Shown piece by piece: positions 8,624 to 16,012 of a stretch of 27,342 nucleotides of DNA (positions are counted from its first letter, which is position 1; every line of letters starts with the position of its first letter). Under the pieces are notes generated by a model. That model saw only the letters and a list, made by a program, of their open reading frames with translations. It made no database searches and was not told the DNA's origin. The DNA is from DAXETY01 sp051155755 (GTDB lineage: Bacteria; Desulfobacterota; Desulfobacteria; Desulfobacterales; SG8-13), in contig DAXETY010000147.1 in the NCBI GenBank assembly GCA_051155755.1, positions 1-27,342 of the forward strand, written 5' to 3'. The translations under genes and the position numbers were made by a program.

Positions 8624-9556
8624 CTATCGAATCTGCGTACCGGCACGGCCGTCCACGGCCGCGGCGATGTCCCCCAGCGCGCAGATCACCGCCTGCCGCC
8701 CGCAGGTTTCAACAAACTGCAGCGCGGCGGCAACCTTGGGACCCATGGAGCCGGCCGGAAACTGACCTGCCGCCCAGTGTGCCCGCAGCGTTTGGGCCTC
8801 GATCTCGCCGAGCATTTTCTGCTCGGCGGTGCCGTAGTCCACGGCCGCGCCGGCCTCGTCGGTGGCGATCAGGAAAACGTCCACTCCGACTTCCTCGGCC
8901 AGCCGGGCGCTGGCCAGGTCCTTGTCGATGACCGCGTCCACCCCGCAGAAGGTGCGCCCCTCACGGATGACCGGGATTCCGCCTCCGCCGCAGCAGATCA
9001 CCACAAACCCCAGCTGGATCAGGTCCCTGATCTCCTGTTTTTCCACGATGGTCACCGGCTGCGGGGACACCACCACCCGCCGCCAGCCCCTGGCGGTTTT
9101 GCGCACCGGGTAGGGCAGGGCCCGGGCCTGGGCCTCGGTGTAGACCGGCCCGATCGGCTTTGTGGGATCTGCAAAGGCCGGGTCGGACTCGTCCACCACC
9201 ACGTAGCTGAGCAGGCTGACCAGGCGCTGATCGTGGATGCCGATGGCCATCAGCTGGTTGTCCAGGGTGGATTCGATCATGTAGCCGATCTGCCCCTGGG
9301 TTTGGGCCACCAGGATTTCCAGGGGCAGACGCGGCACCTCGTGGCAGCATTCCTGCTGCAGCATCAGGTTGCCGACCTGGGGGCCGTTGCCGTGGGTGAT
9401 GATGATGCGGTAATCGCGGCTGAGGGCGGCGATCTGCGCCATGGGCACCTGCAGGTTCTCGAACTGCTCTTCAACGGTGCCCGCCTGGCCCTTTTTGATC
9501 AGGGCGTTGCCGCCCAGGGCGACCATCAGGACCGGTTTGTGGCCTGTGCCGGTCAA
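8624..9556 (-). CDS. arcC: Carbamate kinase
   Basis: Transfers phosphate between carbamoyl phosphate and ADP, giving ATP, CO2 and ammonia; the last step of arginine-deiminase-type or carbamoyl catabolism. Family motifs are clear: VALGGNALIKKG at the N-terminus, ITHGNGPQVGN, the CGGGGIPVI loop, GVDAVIDKDLASARLA, and GSMGPKVAAALQF near the C-terminus. I chose TTG 9556, which overlaps the stop of the upstream COG2403 gene as TTGA. It gives 310 residues, the normal family length; the next ATG (9526) lacks a ribosome site. The overlap suggests translational coupling in a two-gene operon. Confidence 0.92.
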   Translation of the reverse strand: MTGTGHKPVLMVALGGNALIKKGQAGTVEEQFENLQVPMAQIAALSRDYRIIITHGNGPQVGNLMLQQECCHEVPRLPLEILVAQTQGQIGYMIESTLDNQLMAIGIHDQRLVSLLSYVVVDESDPAFADPTKPIGPVYTEAQARALPYPVRKTARGWRRVVVSPQPVTIVEKQEIRDLIQLGFVVICCGGGGIPVIREGRTFCGVDAVIDKDLASARLAEEVGVDVFLIATDEAGAAVDYGTAEQKMLGEIEAQTLRAHWAAGQFPAGSMGPKVAAALQFVETCGRQAVICALGDIAAAVDGRAGTQIR

Positions 9557-10881
9557 GATGGATCCGCCTGTTGCAGTTTTTCCAGCAGCACCGCCTCCAG
9601 GGTCGGGCCGGCGTGGTCGTGGTATTCGTAGCGCACGCGCAGGGTGGGCTTGTCGATGTTCAGGATTCGCGGCAGGTGGATCGGGGTGGCGAACAGCACC
9701 AGGTCGCACTCGGCCCGGGCGATGGTCTGCTCCAAGTCCCGGACCTGGCGGTCGCCGTAGCCCATGGCCGGCAGCACCCGGTCGATGTGAGGATAGCGCG
9801 CGTAGGTGGCCACGATCGAGCCGACCGCATAGGGCCGCGGATCGACGATCTCCGCCGCCCGGTGCTGACCGGCGGCGATGAAGCCGGCCCCGAAGGGCAT
9901 CTCTCCGTGGGTCAGGGTCGGGCCGTCTTCGACCACCAGCACCCGCTTGCCGGTGATCTGCTCGGGCCGGCTGACCAGCACCGAGGATTCGGCCAGCACT
10001 ACCGTCGCCCCCGGGGCGTGCTTGGCGATGTTCTGCCGCACCTGTTCGATCTTTTCCGGCTGGGCGGTGTCGACCTTGTTGATCACGGCGATGTCGGCCA
10101 TCAGCATGTTGGTCTCGCCGGGAAAATAGCTCAGCTCATGGCCGGCACGGTGGGGGTCGAACAACACGATGTGCACGCTGGGAAAATAAAAGGGCGTGTC
10201 GTTGTTGCCCCCGTCCCAGACCACCACGTCGGCTTCGGCCTCGGCGGCCTGCAGGATCTTGCCGTAGTCGATGCCGGCATAGACCACGATGCCCTGCTCG
10301 ACCAGCGGCTCATATTCCTCGCGCTCTTCGATGGTGCACTGCTGCCGGTCGAAGTCCTCGTAAGCGGCAAAGCGCTGCACTTCCTGCCGGCGCAGGTCGC
10401 CGTAGGGCATGGGGTGGCGCACCACAACCACCTGCCGGCCCCGGGACTTGAGGATTTCACAGACCTTGCGCGTGGTCTGGGACTTGCCGCAGCCGGTGCG
10501 CACCGCGCAGACTGCCACCACCGGCTTTTTGGCGCGCAGCATGGTGTAGGTGGCCCCGATCAGAATGAAATCAGCCCCCCCGGCCATGGCCGTCGAGGCC
10601 TTGTGCATCACCTCCACGTGGGGCACGTCGCTGTAGGAGAAGGCCACCAGGTCGGCCTTGTGCGTCCGGATCAGCTCAGCCAGCCGTTCTTCGGGGTAGA
10701 TGCCGATTCCCTCCGGATACATGTCCCCGGCCAGCTCGGCCGGGTACCGGCGGCCTTCGATGTCCGGGATCTGGGCGGCGGTAAAGGCCACCACCTCGTA
10801 GCGCGGATTGTCCTTGAAATAGACGTTGAAGTTGTGAAAATCGCGGCCGGCCGCTCCCATGATGATGACTTTTTCCACCAT
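9553..10881 (-). CDS. COG2403 P-loop GTPase, cyclic 2,3-diphosphoglycerate synthetase-like
   Basis: A 442-residue predicted GTPase related to cyclic 2,3-diphosphoglycerate synthetase of methanogens. The N-terminal domain starts with VEKVIIMGAAGRDFHNFNVY. A P-loop (AVRTGCGKSQTT) sits near residues 126-137, VVWDGGNNDTPFY near 217 and a G4-like VINKVD near 255. The start ATG 10881 has AGGGAG upstream. It overlaps carbamate kinase by a TTGA junction, so the two proteins are probably made together. Members of this family often neighbour carbamate kinase or ornithine carbamoyltransferase, so a role in carbamoyl phosphate or ornithine metabolism is more likely here than osmolyte synthesis. The true reaction in bacteria is uncertain. 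Confidence 0.82.
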   Translation of the reverse strand: MVEKVIIMGAAGRDFHNFNVYFKDNPRYEVVAFTAAQIPDIEGRRYPAELAGDMYPEGIGIYPEERLAELIRTHKADLVAFSYSDVPHVEVMHKASTAMAGGADFILIGATYTMLRAKKPVVAVCAVRTGCGKSQTTRKVCEILKSRGRQVVVVRHPMPYGDLRRQEVQRFAAYEDFDRQQCTIEEREEYEPLVEQGIVVYAGIDYGKILQAAEAEADVVVWDGGNNDTPFYFPSVHIVLFDPHRAGHELSYFPGETNMLMADIAVINKVDTAQPEKIEQVRQNIAKHAPGATVVLAESSVLVSRPEQITGKRVLVVEDGPTLTHGEMPFGAGFIAAGQHRAAEIVDPRPYAVGSIVATYARYPHIDRVLPAMGYGDRQVRDLEQTIARAECDLVLFATPIHLPRILNIDKPTLRVRYEYHDHAGPTLEAVLLEKLQQADPS

Positions 10882-11185
10882 GTCCGTAGCTCCCTGTTAA
10901 CGGTGATCGAAGGCGGATCAATCCTACTTGGATTTGGCCGCCGCATCAAGTCCAACTTGCCGGTTCCGGCTCCAACGCCGCCGTGGCGTCTAAAATTTGC
11001 GCATACCTGCCAACTCCGGTATAATAATACCTTTCGTTTGCGTTTCCGACACAATTCCGACTGCAGGCTGTAAAATCGTCCATACGCCGACCCGATCGGC
11101 GGCGCTGGAGTGCCCTCATGCAGCCAACGTAATCTCCGGATGTCCCCAATCTTGCGCTCGACTATCTTTCTGAAAATCACAAGCA

Positions 11186-11559
11186 CTCGCCTTCGGTTCG
11201 CTGCCCTTGGCGGGCCTGTTTTTCGGCGGCCTGGCCTGGCTGCTGGTTCTGTTCTTTGCGCCGACAGCGTTCTGGAAGGGGAAAAAGGCATCACGTCCGG
11301 CAAATGGGTCGCCGGCATCCGGGTGCTGGGCACCGACCTGAGGCCCTGCGGCGTCGGTCGGGCGCTGGTGTGCAATCTGCTGAAAATGGTCGACGGCTTT
11401 TTCAACTTCATGGTCGGCATCATGGTGGCGGCCTTGAGCGAAAACTGGCAGCGGGTGGGCGACATGGCCGCCCGCACGGTGGTGATCGACGTGCGCAGCC
11501 GCGGGCAATCGGTAACCGGGGCGTCGGCTCCGGCGCCCAACGTTCCAGGACAGCTATGA
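11186..11559 (+). pseudogene. RDD-family membrane protein remnant, frameshifted
   Basis: Two reading frames together make the end of an RDD-domain membrane protein. One frame encodes a transmembrane segment, LAFGSLPLAGLFFGGLAWLL, up to about 11275. A second frame, open to TGA at 11557-11559, encodes the conserved KGITSGKWVAGIRVLGTDLR and the helix VGRALVCNLLKMVDGFFNFM, then DMAARTVVIDV. A one-base shift near the purine run at 11273-11290 is needed to join them, and the RDD N-terminal helix is not visible. The remnant lies tail-to-tail with the integron integrase gene. It may have been broken when the integron locus was established, or it may be simple decay. Confidence 0.7.
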
Positions 11560-11590
11560 TGATCCGCCTGATATCCGGATCTGGCGGTCT

Positions 11591-12589
11591 TTATTCTGTG
11601 TGCTTCTGCCGCTGGTGCGAACCGGAGCGATCCAGGGGACTGACGACGGCCCGGCCGCCCTTGTTGAGTACGTGGGTGTAGATCATGGTGGTGCTCAAGT
11701 CCTTGTGGCCCAGCAGATCCTGGACGGTGCGAATGTCATAGCCGTCACTGAGCAGATGGGTGGCAAAGCTGTGGCGCAGACTGTGGCAGTTGACCGGTTT
11801 GTGGATGCCGACCAGGTGAGCGGCCTTTCGGACCGCCTTGCGCAGCGTTGTAGGGTCGAGGTGGTGCCGCCTGGTTTTGCCGGAGCGGGGATCGGCGGAC
11901 AGCGATTTGGAGGGAAATGCATACTGCCAGCCCCATTGACGACCGGCGCTGCGGTATTTGCGCGCCAGCGCGTAGGGCAGGTAAACTTCACCATGGCCTC
12001 TGGCCAGGTCATCTTGATGAAGGACTTTTACATGTTTCAGATGCTGTTGAATTTCGGTTTGAAGCTGTTCCGGAAAGACCGTGATGCGATCCTTGGCGCC
12101 TTTGCCGTTGCGAACCAGGATCTGATTGAGCGAAAAATCCAGGTCCTTTACGCGAAGGCGGACCGTTTCCATGCTCCGCAAGCCGCTGCCGTACATCAGG
12201 CGGCAGGCAAGCTGCGGCACGCCGGTCATGGCATCGAGAAGTGAAAACACCTCGGTGCGCGACATCACCGTCGGCAGACGCTGCGGCTTCTTCGAACGGA
12301 CCGCGTCGATCATCCCGGAAAGCTCGATACCAAGAACCTCGCGATATAAAAAAAGGATCGCATTGAAGGCCTGGTTCTGGGTGGAGGCTGCCACCTGATT
12401 TTTGACGGCCAGATGGGTCAGGAATGTTTCGACTTCCTTTTCCCCCATGGTTTCCGGGTGCCGCTTGTCGTGAAACAGAATGAACCGGCGAATCCAGGAG
12501 ACATAGGAAAGCTCAGTGCTGTAAGAATAATGCTTCAACCGCAGTTTGTTTCGCACCAGGTCGAGCAATTTAGGCTTTTTGTAGTACAT
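11591..12589 (-). CDS. intI: Integron integrase (tyrosine recombinase)
   Basis: Catalyses attC x attI and attC x attC recombination of single-stranded folded attC sites, inserting and excising cassettes. The 332-residue protein has the N-terminal SAM-like core-binding domain (about 8-90). It has the full catalytic set: R138 in YGSGLRSMETV, the K-containing beta hairpin NGKGAKDR, H269 and R272 in CHSLRHSFATHLL, H295 in DLLGHKDLST and nucleophile Y304 in MIYTHV. The IntI-specific extra patch that binds flipped-out attC bases is present at about 205-237 (ALARKYRSAGRQWGWQYAF). Nothing is truncated, so it may be active. It is transcribed away from the cassette array, the usual arrangement for many integrons. 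No strong Shine-Dalgarno is seen. Confidence 0.96.
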   Translation of the reverse strand: MYYKKPKLLDLVRNKLRLKHYSYSTELSYVSWIRRFILFHDKRHPETMGEKEVETFLTHLAVKNQVAASTQNQAFNAILFLYREVLGIELSGMIDAVRSKKPQRLPTVMSRTEVFSLLDAMTGVPQLACRLMYGSGLRSMETVRLRVKDLDFSLNQILVRNGKGAKDRITVFPEQLQTEIQQHLKHVKVLHQDDLARGHGEVYLPYALARKYRSAGRQWGWQYAFPSKSLSADPRSGKTRRHHLDPTTLRKAVRKAAHLVGIHKPVNCHSLRHSFATHLLSDGYDIRTVQDLLGHKDLSTTMIYTHVLNKGGRAVVSPLDRSGSHQRQKHTE

Positions 12590-12591
12590 CG

Positions 12592-12632
12592 TTTTACCGT
12601 TACGTTGCCGTTATCGTTAAATTACGGTAAAA
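12592..12632. promoter_or_regulatory. Inverted repeat in the intI leader
   Basis: TTTTACCGT (12592-12600) and ACGGTAAAA (12624-12632) are perfect inverted arms separated by 23 bases that contain further CGTTA/CGTTG repeats. The element lies immediately upstream of the integrase start and could bind a repressor or fold in the intI mRNA. I see no consensus E. coli-type LexA box in this leader. Confidence 0.4.
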
Positions 12633-12967
12633 TATCTACTGCAGAATTTGATACCGATGAGCACACAAGCAGACAACCCTAAAAAACTACCAAGATTCTG
12701 CGTAGACTTTCTGAGTGTATATTGGAAACCACCGACCCCGACGACGAGGCAAGATGGGTCAGCAGACATGATTTTTAATATGATTTTATAAACTTGTAAT
12801 GATCCAGGAATGCCTGGGAAGAAAGATAGAGTGCTGTGGAAAAACGCTTATAAAACGGAAATTAGTTATTATAATCAAACGGTTGAAAAATTTGACAATA
12901 GTTTTTCCAATATACAAGAATTAATTCTCGAATAATGATACACGGGAATTAATTCCTAATAATCATT
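12633..12967. other. Gene-free intI-attI region
   Basis: No gene is supported in this AT-rich stretch. It should hold the divergent intI promoter, the cassette promoter Pc and the attI integrase-binding sites. Near its right end an imperfect direct repeat is visible, GAATTAATTC plus AATAATGAT at 12918-12938 and GAATTAATTC plus AATAATCAT at 12946-12966, just before the crossover. Confidence 0.6.
12892..12921 (+). promoter_or_regulatory. Candidate cassette promoter Pc
   Basis: A perfect -35 TTGACA (12892-12897) is followed after 18 bases by AAGAAT (12916-12921), a 4-of-6 match to the -10 consensus, pointing into the array. Position and orientation fit Pc, but the weak -10 makes this tentative. 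Confidence 0.35.
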
Positions 12968-12974
12968 GTTCTAC
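12918..12974 (+). other. attI: attI recombination site with direct repeats
   Basis: The crossover core is GTTCTAC at 12968-12974. This is shown by the R'' box of the first cassette, GTAGAAC at 13355-13361, which is its exact reverse complement. Two imperfect direct repeats beginning GAATTAATTC, 28 bases apart, precede the core and resemble in placement the DR1/DR2 integrase-binding sites of attI1. Confidence 0.7.
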
Positions 12975-12982
12975 AACATAAA

Positions 12983-13348
12983 ATGACTGAAATAATCGTG
13001 ACTCGATCAAAAATAATTAAAATTCTTAAGGCTTGGGAAAACAACAAAGCCACGGTCCAAGAAGTATGGAAATGGGCAAATGAACATTATTTTCCAGGTG
13101 AGACAGACTTTGATGACTGGGAGGGCGATAATTCAGCGGCTAATGAGGTCCTATGTGAACTTGACAGCCTTGATATGAATCTGGTCACACAAGAAGATAT
13201 TCCAATTCATATTGAATTTCTAGAGACTCCGAAAGGTAAATTTGAGATTGGGTTTCAAAGATGGCAAAAGAAAATAAAATCAATTGATTTTAAAGAAAGA
13301 TGCAAGAAGCTTAGGTCTCATCGAATCTATGGACCCTTTTGTAAGTGA
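12983..13348 (+). CDS. Conserved hypothetical cassette protein (C1)
   Basis: First cassette (12969-13454), so it should be the most strongly expressed from Pc and the most recently acquired. The 121-residue protein is soluble, helical and acidic in its first half (FPGETDFDDWEGDNSAANEV), with the later motif EDIPIHIEFLETPKGKFEIG and a basic C-terminus. I recognise the general pattern as one that recurs in small cassette and immunity-like proteins, but I cannot name a function. The start ATG 12983 lies only 8 bases after the attI core and has no clear Shine-Dalgarno. Confidence 0.75.
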   Translation: MTEIIVTRSKIIKILKAWENNKATVQEVWKWANEHYFPGETDFDDWEGDNSAANEVLCELDSLDMNLVTQEDIPIHIEFLETPKGKFEIGFQRWQKKIKSIDFKERCKKLRSHRIYGPFCK

Positions 13349-13354
13349 ATTGAT

Positions 13355-13460
13355 GTAGAACCATTCGCTGGAGCAGACAGGGACAACTTGCGCAGTTTTT
13401 CGTAAGGGCCTGACGGTCAGCGTCAGTCGGTCCGTCTGCTGCTCAGCTCAAACGTTATGC
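13355..13460 (+). other. attC: attC of C1 (106 bp)
   Basis: R'' GTAGAAC, R' core GTTATGC. It belongs to the long attC family with GCTGGAGCAGACAGGGACAA near the left and CTGCTGCTCAGCTC near the right end, shared with the attCs of C3, C8 and C12. Confidence 0.92.
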
Positions 13461-13478
13461 ATAAAAAAGGGCTGACTC

Positions 13479-13910
13479 ATGTTCCCTGAACTTCCGAAAT
13501 TCCCCTATCACCGAGATCCTATCGCATCTGATTCTGTATATGAGTCCGATGCTGTATGTGAGTGCTGCGGAAAAGCACGCGGGGTTTTGTATAAAGGCGT
13601 CACGTATGCCCGTAATAGCCCTGAGAATCTATGTCCATGGTGCATTGCAGACGGTAGCGCAGCAGAAAAGTATGACGCTACATTCTTTGATGCAGATTTT
13701 GTAGATGACGATTTTAACTATGTATCAATGCCTACAGAACTACACTTGGAGGTATTTGGGAAAACCATCGGATTTTCAACATTTAATCCAATCGGATGGT
13801 GGGTGCATTGTGGAGTACCGGCTGAGTACATTAAAAGAAATGAACCCTATGAAATGGTGTTTGAGTGTCGCAAGTGCCATAAGCAGCATATTATCGAGGA
13901 CCTTGATTAA
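13479..13910 (+). CDS. CbrC/UPF0167 family protein (C2)
   Basis: A 143-residue protein that opens with LPKFPYHRDPIASDSV and then CECCGKARGVLYKG and CPWCIADGSAAEKYDATFFD, the hallmark of the CbrC (UPF0167) family. E. coli CbrC is linked to tolerance of colicin E2. The paired cysteine motifs CxCCG and CPWC, and a late CRKCH, look like metal ligands. It is shorter than many family members, about 180-200 residues, with divergence after residue 100. It forms cassette C2 (13455-13979). Start ATG 13479 has only a weak AAAAGGG upstream. A protective role against a nuclease-type toxin is inference from the family. Confidence 0.82.
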   Translation: MFPELPKFPYHRDPIASDSVYESDAVCECCGKARGVLYKGVTYARNSPENLCPWCIADGSAAEKYDATFFDADFVDDDFNYVSMPTELHLEVFGKTIGFSTFNPIGWWVHCGVPAEYIKRNEPYEMVFECRKCHKQHIIEDLD

Positions 13911-13913
13911 TAT

Positions 13914-13985
13914 GCATAACAAGTCGCTCGTTCGGACGCAAACTACGCTGCGCTTCATTTGCGCCGCACAGCTCAGACGTTATGT
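13914..13985 (+). other. attC: attC of C2 (72 bp)
   Basis: R'' GCATAAC pairs exactly with the C2 left core GTTATGC; R' is GTTATGT. Internal arms CGTTCGGACGC and GCGCCGCACAGCTCAGAC are typical L''/L' segments. Confidence 0.9.
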
Positions 13986-13997
13986 GGAAGACGTTCA

Positions 13998-14342
13998 ATG
14001 ACAAAAAAGTATTTTGAAGGATATGCCCCTGAAGTCCCTAAGAAAAACATTGGATTCATTGCACCGGTGAGGGTTGATGGCAATTTGGTATTTCAATCGA
14101 TAAAAAGCAAAAAAGATGTCAGTCAGTTTGTACTCGTATATACCGGAGTTGACCTAACGTCAGAAATCGTTTTTCAGAAGATGGTTGATGGGGGTTTTGT
14201 ATTCGAATCAGTGAAAAAAACACTCGACGACATTGATACACTACTGAAAATAGCAAAAGCTTCGAAAATTGGCCATGTTTACAAACAAAATTCTCATACA
14301 GAATTCGATTTTGAATGTTTGGGAAGATTGAGGCGCACATAA
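13998..14342 (+). CDS. Hypothetical cassette protein (C3)
   Basis: Cassette C3 (13980-14436). I do not recognise the 114-residue protein (MTKKYFEGYAPEVPKKNIGF...). It is soluble, alternates beta-like and helical stretches, and has a conserved-looking FQKMVDGGFVFESVKKTLDDI segment. ATG 13998 follows GTGGAAG; an upstream in-frame ATG lies inside the previous attC and is unlikely. The TAA stop is part of this cassette's own R'' box. Confidence 0.68.
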   Translation: MTKKYFEGYAPEVPKKNIGFIAPVRVDGNLVFQSIKSKKDVSQFVLVYTGVDLTSEIVFQKMVDGGFVFESVKKTLDDIDTLLKIAKASKIGHVYKQNSHTEFDFECLGRLRRT

Positions 14343-14442
14343 CCACTCGCTGGAGCAGACAGGGACAATTTGTGCGGGTTATCGTAAGAGCCTGATGGTC
14401 AGCGATAGGCGGGTCGCCTGCTGCTCAGCTCAACCGTTAGCC
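14337..14442 (+). other. attC: attC of C3 (106 bp)
   Basis: R'' ACATAAC, exact complement of C3's left core GTTATGT; R' GTTAGCC. It is a member of the long attC family (GCTGGAGCAGACAGGGACAA). It carries the stop codon of the C3 gene in R''. Confidence 0.92.
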
Positions 14443-14458
14443 GTAAGAGGGCTTAATA

Positions 14459-14917
14459 ATGGCAATCCCAACAAAACTAGTAGGTGCTGCTGGCGAGCAT
14501 TATGTGGCATATAAACTGTCTTCCTTTGGAATGTCAGTGGCATTGACTCGCGATGGTTCCGACGTAATAGATTTAATGGCTGGAGATATTCTTCATGGAA
14601 CTGCAATCGCAATTCAGGTCAAAACTGCAAGGAACGCTCGAAAAAGTAAATATTGGGAATGGTCAGTTGGTAGAAAACCGCTTGGCTTGAAAGATAGCAA
14701 TCTGGTTTACGTCTTTATTGATCTTCTGGAAGGATCAAAAGAAAAGTCTCCTCCAACTGTTTTTGTTGTACCTGTAATCGATGTTGCTCAACAAGCCATT
14801 AATGCAGGGTTTGTGGAAAACCCGGATTGGAAAACGTTTTATTTCAAAATTTACGACGAACAGTCCGATGCCTATTTGGAAAAATGGTCTTTAATAACCG
14901 AAAATTCCAATGGCTAA
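14459..14917 (+). CDS. PD-(D/E)XK-like nuclease-fold protein (C4)
   Basis: Cassette C4 (14437-14966), 152 residues. The first half fits the PD-(D/E)XK fold seen in Holliday-junction resolvase-like and DUF4365-like proteins. GAAGEHYVAYKLSSFGMSV holds the helix glutamate (E13), GSDVIDLMAGD supplies the acidic residue, and IAIQVKTAR supplies the Q/E-x-K strand. Active-site residues therefore appear present, with Gln in place of Glu before VK as is common in this superfamily. DNA or RNA cleavage, possibly in defence, is plausible but not shown. ATG 14459 is preceded by AAGAGGG. The stop codon is inside R''. Confidence 0.75.
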   Translation: MAIPTKLVGAAGEHYVAYKLSSFGMSVALTRDGSDVIDLMAGDILHGTAIAIQVKTARNARKSKYWEWSVGRKPLGLKDSNLVYVFIDLLEGSKEKSPPTVFVVPVIDVAQQAINAGFVENPDWKTFYFKIYDEQSDAYLEKWSLITENSNG

Positions 14918-14972
14918 CCAGTCAGTCCACCGGACGGCAAAAAGCCGCCGCCGGTGACCGACGTCGTTATGC
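14912..14972 (+). other. attC: attC of C4 (61 bp)
   Basis: R'' GGCTAAC, exact complement of C4's left core GTTAGCC; R' GTTATGC. The core also contains the ATG of the next gene (14969-14971). Confidence 0.92.
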
Positions 14973-15380
14973 GAACTAAAGCGACCTACGAGATCGATGG
15001 CCGTGACTTCTCAACCCTTGAGGAGTTCTACGCTGTCGTCAGCCGAGTGCTCATAACTGAGGCATCTTGGGGCCACAACCTAGACGCGTTCAACGACATC
15101 CTGCGCGGCGGGTTCGGGACGCCAGATGGGGGCTTCGTGCTTCGCTGGAAGAACTCAGCGCTCTCTCGTGAGTGCCTCGGCTATCAAGAGACCGTCAAGC
15201 AGCTAGAAATCCGACTGGCTCGATGCCAACCCTCCAACAGAGACTCGGTTGCTGCAGACTTGGGGGCCGCCCAGCGTGGAGTAGGTCCGACAGTATTCGA
15301 ATTGGTTGTTGGAGATCATCCGCGTTCATGGTCCGGGGGGAGATGAGGCCAAGGACGCTGTCATACTTGAACTCGTGTAG
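14969..15380 (+). pseudogene. Barstar-family ribonuclease inhibitor, frameshifted (C5)
   Basis: Barstar-type inhibitor of barnase-like RNases, a common integron cassette protein. The frame starting at ATG 14969 gives YEIDGRDFSTLEEFYAVV, WGHNLDAFNDILRGGFGTPD, LGYQETVKQLEIRLARC and GPTVFEL, all typical of the family. After about 15303 the frame is lost and runs into an early TGA near 15346. One base earlier in register, sequence continues with LLEIIRVHGPGGDEAKDAVI and ELV to TAG at 15378-15380. That is the family's expected C-terminus (VFDWLVEIIREHGPGG). The span is 3n+1 bases, consistent with one inserted base in GAATTGGTTGTTGG. No barnase gene is nearby. Confidence 0.85.
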
Positions 15381-15386
15381 CATGGC

Positions 15387-15446
15387 GCATAACAACAGCA
15401 TGCAGCGGACGGCGCTGCACGCCGCCGCTGATGCTGAGCGTTATGC
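15387..15446 (+). other. attC: attC of C5 (60 bp)
   Basis: R'' GCATAAC, exact complement of C5's left core GTTATGC; R' GTTATGC. Arms GCAGCGGACGGCG / CGCCGCCGCTGATGC. Confidence 0.92.
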
Positions 15447-15463
15447 CCTGAGATGAAATATTA

Positions 15464-15946
15464 ATGGAAGAAACAGTATTTCCAAAATGGTTGGGACAGC
15501 GCCTCCTTGAAGATGACTTTCCATGGGAGAAAGCATGGGAATTGGAACCAGAGGCGTTTATCAAGAAAATTACACTTCATGATTCTATTTGGATCAGGGT
15601 TGTTTTAGATTCTGCGTGGGAAAATACGGTAACCCTAGTTATTCAATGGGATACATATTGGAACAAGGATCTTGTCCATTATCCTGGGGACAAGGTCAGC
15701 ATTTGGCCTATTCTATTGATCCAAGTTCCAAAAGTAACAAATATTGAATGTGTTGATTACGATGATATCGGTGACGTCCAAAGAACAATTTCTGATTTAG
15801 AAACTCAAAAGGTTCAAGATAATTTCGTGAGTGAAATTATGGATGTATATGGTGGGAAAATTATTCTTTCCCATAAAGGCGGTTTTAAAGTCCTCTGTTA
15901 CGATGTTGAGGGTCAACAGATAGAATTAAAAGGAAAAATGGCATAA
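15464..15946 (+). CDS. Hypothetical cassette protein (C6)
   Basis: Cassette C6 (15441-15997), 160 residues, not recognised. It starts with FPKWLGQRLLEDDFPWEKAW and has beta-rich, tryptophan-rich central sequence (WIRVVLDSAWENTVTLVIQW), then an acidic helix (DIGDVQRTISDLETQK) and a C-terminal GGFKVLCYDVEGQQIELKG. No signal peptide or membrane segment. The TAA stop lies in R''. There is no Shine-Dalgarno before ATG 15464, so expression may be weak. The size and acidic, Trp-rich character recall small immunity proteins, but this is only an impression. Confidence 0.68.
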   Translation: MEETVFPKWLGQRLLEDDFPWEKAWELEPEAFIKKITLHDSIWIRVVLDSAWENTVTLVIQWDTYWNKDLVHYPGDKVSIWPILLIQVPKVTNIECVDYDDIGDVQRTISDLETQKVQDNFVSEIMDVYGGKIILSHKGGFKVLCYDVEGQQIELKGKMA

Positions 15947-16003
15947 CCATGCTTTTGCAGCGGAGCGCAAAAAGCGTGCGCCCGCTGAAAAGCGGCGTTA
16001 TAG
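15941..16003 (+). other. attC: attC of C6 (63 bp)
   Basis: R'' GCATAAC, exact complement of C6's left core; R' GTTATAG. Arms GCAGCGGAGCGC / GCGCCCGCTGAAAAGC. Confidence 0.92.
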
Positions 16004-16012
16004 GTCGTAGGA

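Noticed and set aside
10671..11540. Long minus-strand open frame across the COG2403 start and the RDD remnant
   Set aside because: Composition-driven shadow frame: it runs antisense to the RDD remnant and out of register with the COG2403 gene, and shows no known motifs or ribosome site.
12400..12720. Plus-strand open frame of 89 codons near the intI start
   Set aside because: It is antisense to the integrase start and runs into the leader; no ribosome site or family.
12918..12955. Two GAATTAATTC palindromes as a CRISPR-like or iteron array
   Set aside because: Only two copies with one 18-base gap; better explained as attI repeats. No CRISPR array exists in the window.
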